Shown in pieces: positions 4,750 through 5,479 of a DNA stretch of 5,479 bases. The notes under the pieces are model-generated. The model searched no databases and was not told the origin of the DNA. It saw only the letters and a program-made list of their open reading frames with translations. The position numbers were made by a program, and so were the translations under genes. Positions within the stretch are counted from its first letter, which is position 1. Each line of letters opens with the position of its first letter. Source of the DNA: an uncultured Clostridia bacterium (GTDB lineage Bacteria > Bacillota > Clostridia > Christensenellales > DTU072); the NCBI GenBank assembly GCA_934296355.1, contig CAKRAY010000104.1, positions 1 to 5,479 of the forward strand, read 5' to 3'.

Positions 4750-5479
4750 TCAAAATTGTATCGAATCGACGAAAAAAAGCAATTCTTCCAAACTCGTCGC
4801 GGAAAAAACTTTTTCTTTAATACTCTTTTGTCCGGGAATACCTTTCAAGTAAAAGGCGATTTGTTTTTTCATATTATTGGCGACCACTCTATCCGCCATA
4901 AAACTCAAATACCCGATATGTTCTTTTATAAGTTCGCGTACCTTATAATCGGGAGTTTCGCCTTTAACCGCGGCGAAAACGTAAGGTCTTCCTATCGCGC
5001 CGCGCGCTATCATAACGTAGTCTACGCCCGTTTGTTTCATTCTCAGATAACTTTCTCTGTCCGTTACGTCGCCGTTTCCGCAAACGGGGATACTTAACGC
5101 GCTTTTTATTTTGGCGATATAGTCGAGGTCGGCGTAACCGGAATACATCGCTTTACGCGTTCTTCCGTGCACGGTAACCATACTTGCGCCCCCTTCTTGA
5201 GCCGCAAGCGCGGCGTCGAGCGATAACGCTTCGTCGGTAACGCCCTTGCGCGTTTTGAACGTGACGGGTCTGCCGCCCGCCGCTTTCGTCGCTTTTATGA
5301 ATATCTCTCTTATAAGTTCCGGTTTTTCTATGAGCGCGCTCCCCTCGCCGTTTTTAACGACTTTGGGTACGGGGCAACCGCCGTTTATATCGATTACGGG
5401 AAAGTTCTTCAACCTTTCGCTCGCTATCGCTTCCGCTATTATATCAGGGTCGCTACCGAACAGTTGCACGCCGGTATAC
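4750..5479 (-). CDS. dusB: tRNA-dihydrouridine synthase, DusB type, 5' end cut off by window edge
   Basis: This is an FMN-dependent enzyme that reduces uridines in tRNA with NAD(P)H. About 242 codons are visible, open to the right edge (YTGVQLFGSDP reads through). Full-length DusB has about 320 residues, so some 75-80 N-terminal residues are missing. Counting from the Val at 5469-5467: VQLFGSDP (1-8), the catalytic loop DINGGCPVPKVVKNGEGSAL (27-46) with Cys32 as catalytic acid, FKTRKG (71-76), VHGRTR (100-105), the phosphate-binding GNGDV (131-135) and ARGAIGRP (155-162), and the C-terminal tRNA-binding helical domain with KKQIAFYLKGIPG (201-213). The GTG at 5469 is internal, not the start. 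The usual family sequence is NMGC; here it is NGGC. The family is certain; the B-type assignment rests on VQLFGS and PKVVKNGEG and is likely. Confidence 0.93.
   Translation of the reverse strand, partial: YTGVQLFGSDPDIIAEAIASERLKNFPVIDINGGCPVPKVVKNGEGSALIEKPELIREIFIKATKAAGGRPVTFKTRKGVTDEALSLDAALAAQEGGASMVTVHGRTRKAMYSGYADLDYIAKIKSALSIPVCGNGDVTDRESYLRMKQTGVDYVMIARGAIGRPYVFAAVKGETPDYKVRELIKEHIGYLSFMADRVVANNMKKQIAFYLKGIPGQKSIKEKVFSATSLEELLFFVDSIQF

Noticed and set aside
4747..5097. 116-codon frame on the plus strand, antisense to dusB
   Set aside because: Shadow frame of a conserved enzyme; no ribosome site and no family signature.

Overview
The window reads as a piece of chromosome from a low-GC Gram-positive bacterium, most likely an uncultured, potentially spore-forming member of the Clostridia. 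The evidence is a Gpr-type spore protease, A/T-rich intergenic DNA with Firmicutes-style AGGAG ribosome binding sites, and the divergent rpsT/gpr pair that is also known from Bacillus. Codon use is unusual for AT-rich DNA: it is rich in CpG-containing codons (TCG, ACG, GCG, CGA). All five genes share this style, so I see no sign of recent transfer. The genus cannot be named from this sequence.

Layout, left to right. (1) Positions 1-1132, minus strand: a class I SAM-dependent methyltransferase of the METTL25/GSTCD-like family, whose 3' end runs off the left edge. (2) 1133-1234: a short intergenic region in which a GC-rich terminator-like hairpin directly follows a good sigma-A promoter for the methyltransferase. 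(3) 1235-3292, minus: a paralogue of elongation factor G (EF-G-like type), not the canonical EF-G, with altered guanine-recognition motifs. (4) 3293-3547: the EF-G-like promoter, plus three hairpin/T-run elements that probably terminate rpsT transcription. (5) 3548-3826, minus: rpsT, ribosomal protein S20. (6) 3827-3939: a divergent promoter region. (7) 3940-4698, plus: a compact germination protease (Gpr) that keeps both catalytic aspartates but lacks the usual propeptide. (8) 4750-5479, minus: a DusB-type tRNA-dihydrouridine synthase, whose 5' end runs off the right edge.

Most of the window concerns translation: S20 in the small ribosomal subunit, an EF-G paralogue, a tRNA-modifying enzyme, and a methyltransferase of unknown substrate. 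Gpr is the exception and points to a sporulation cycle. rpsT, the EF-G-like gene and the methyltransferase are co-directional, but each seems to have its own promoter and is separated by terminators. They therefore look like three single-gene units rather than one operon.

I see no mobile element, CRISPR array, tRNA or rRNA, and no clearly new multi-gene system. The points most worth a second look are the degenerate G4/G5 motifs of the EF-G paralogue, the propeptide-less Gpr, and the promoter-terminator overlap upstream of the methyltransferase.
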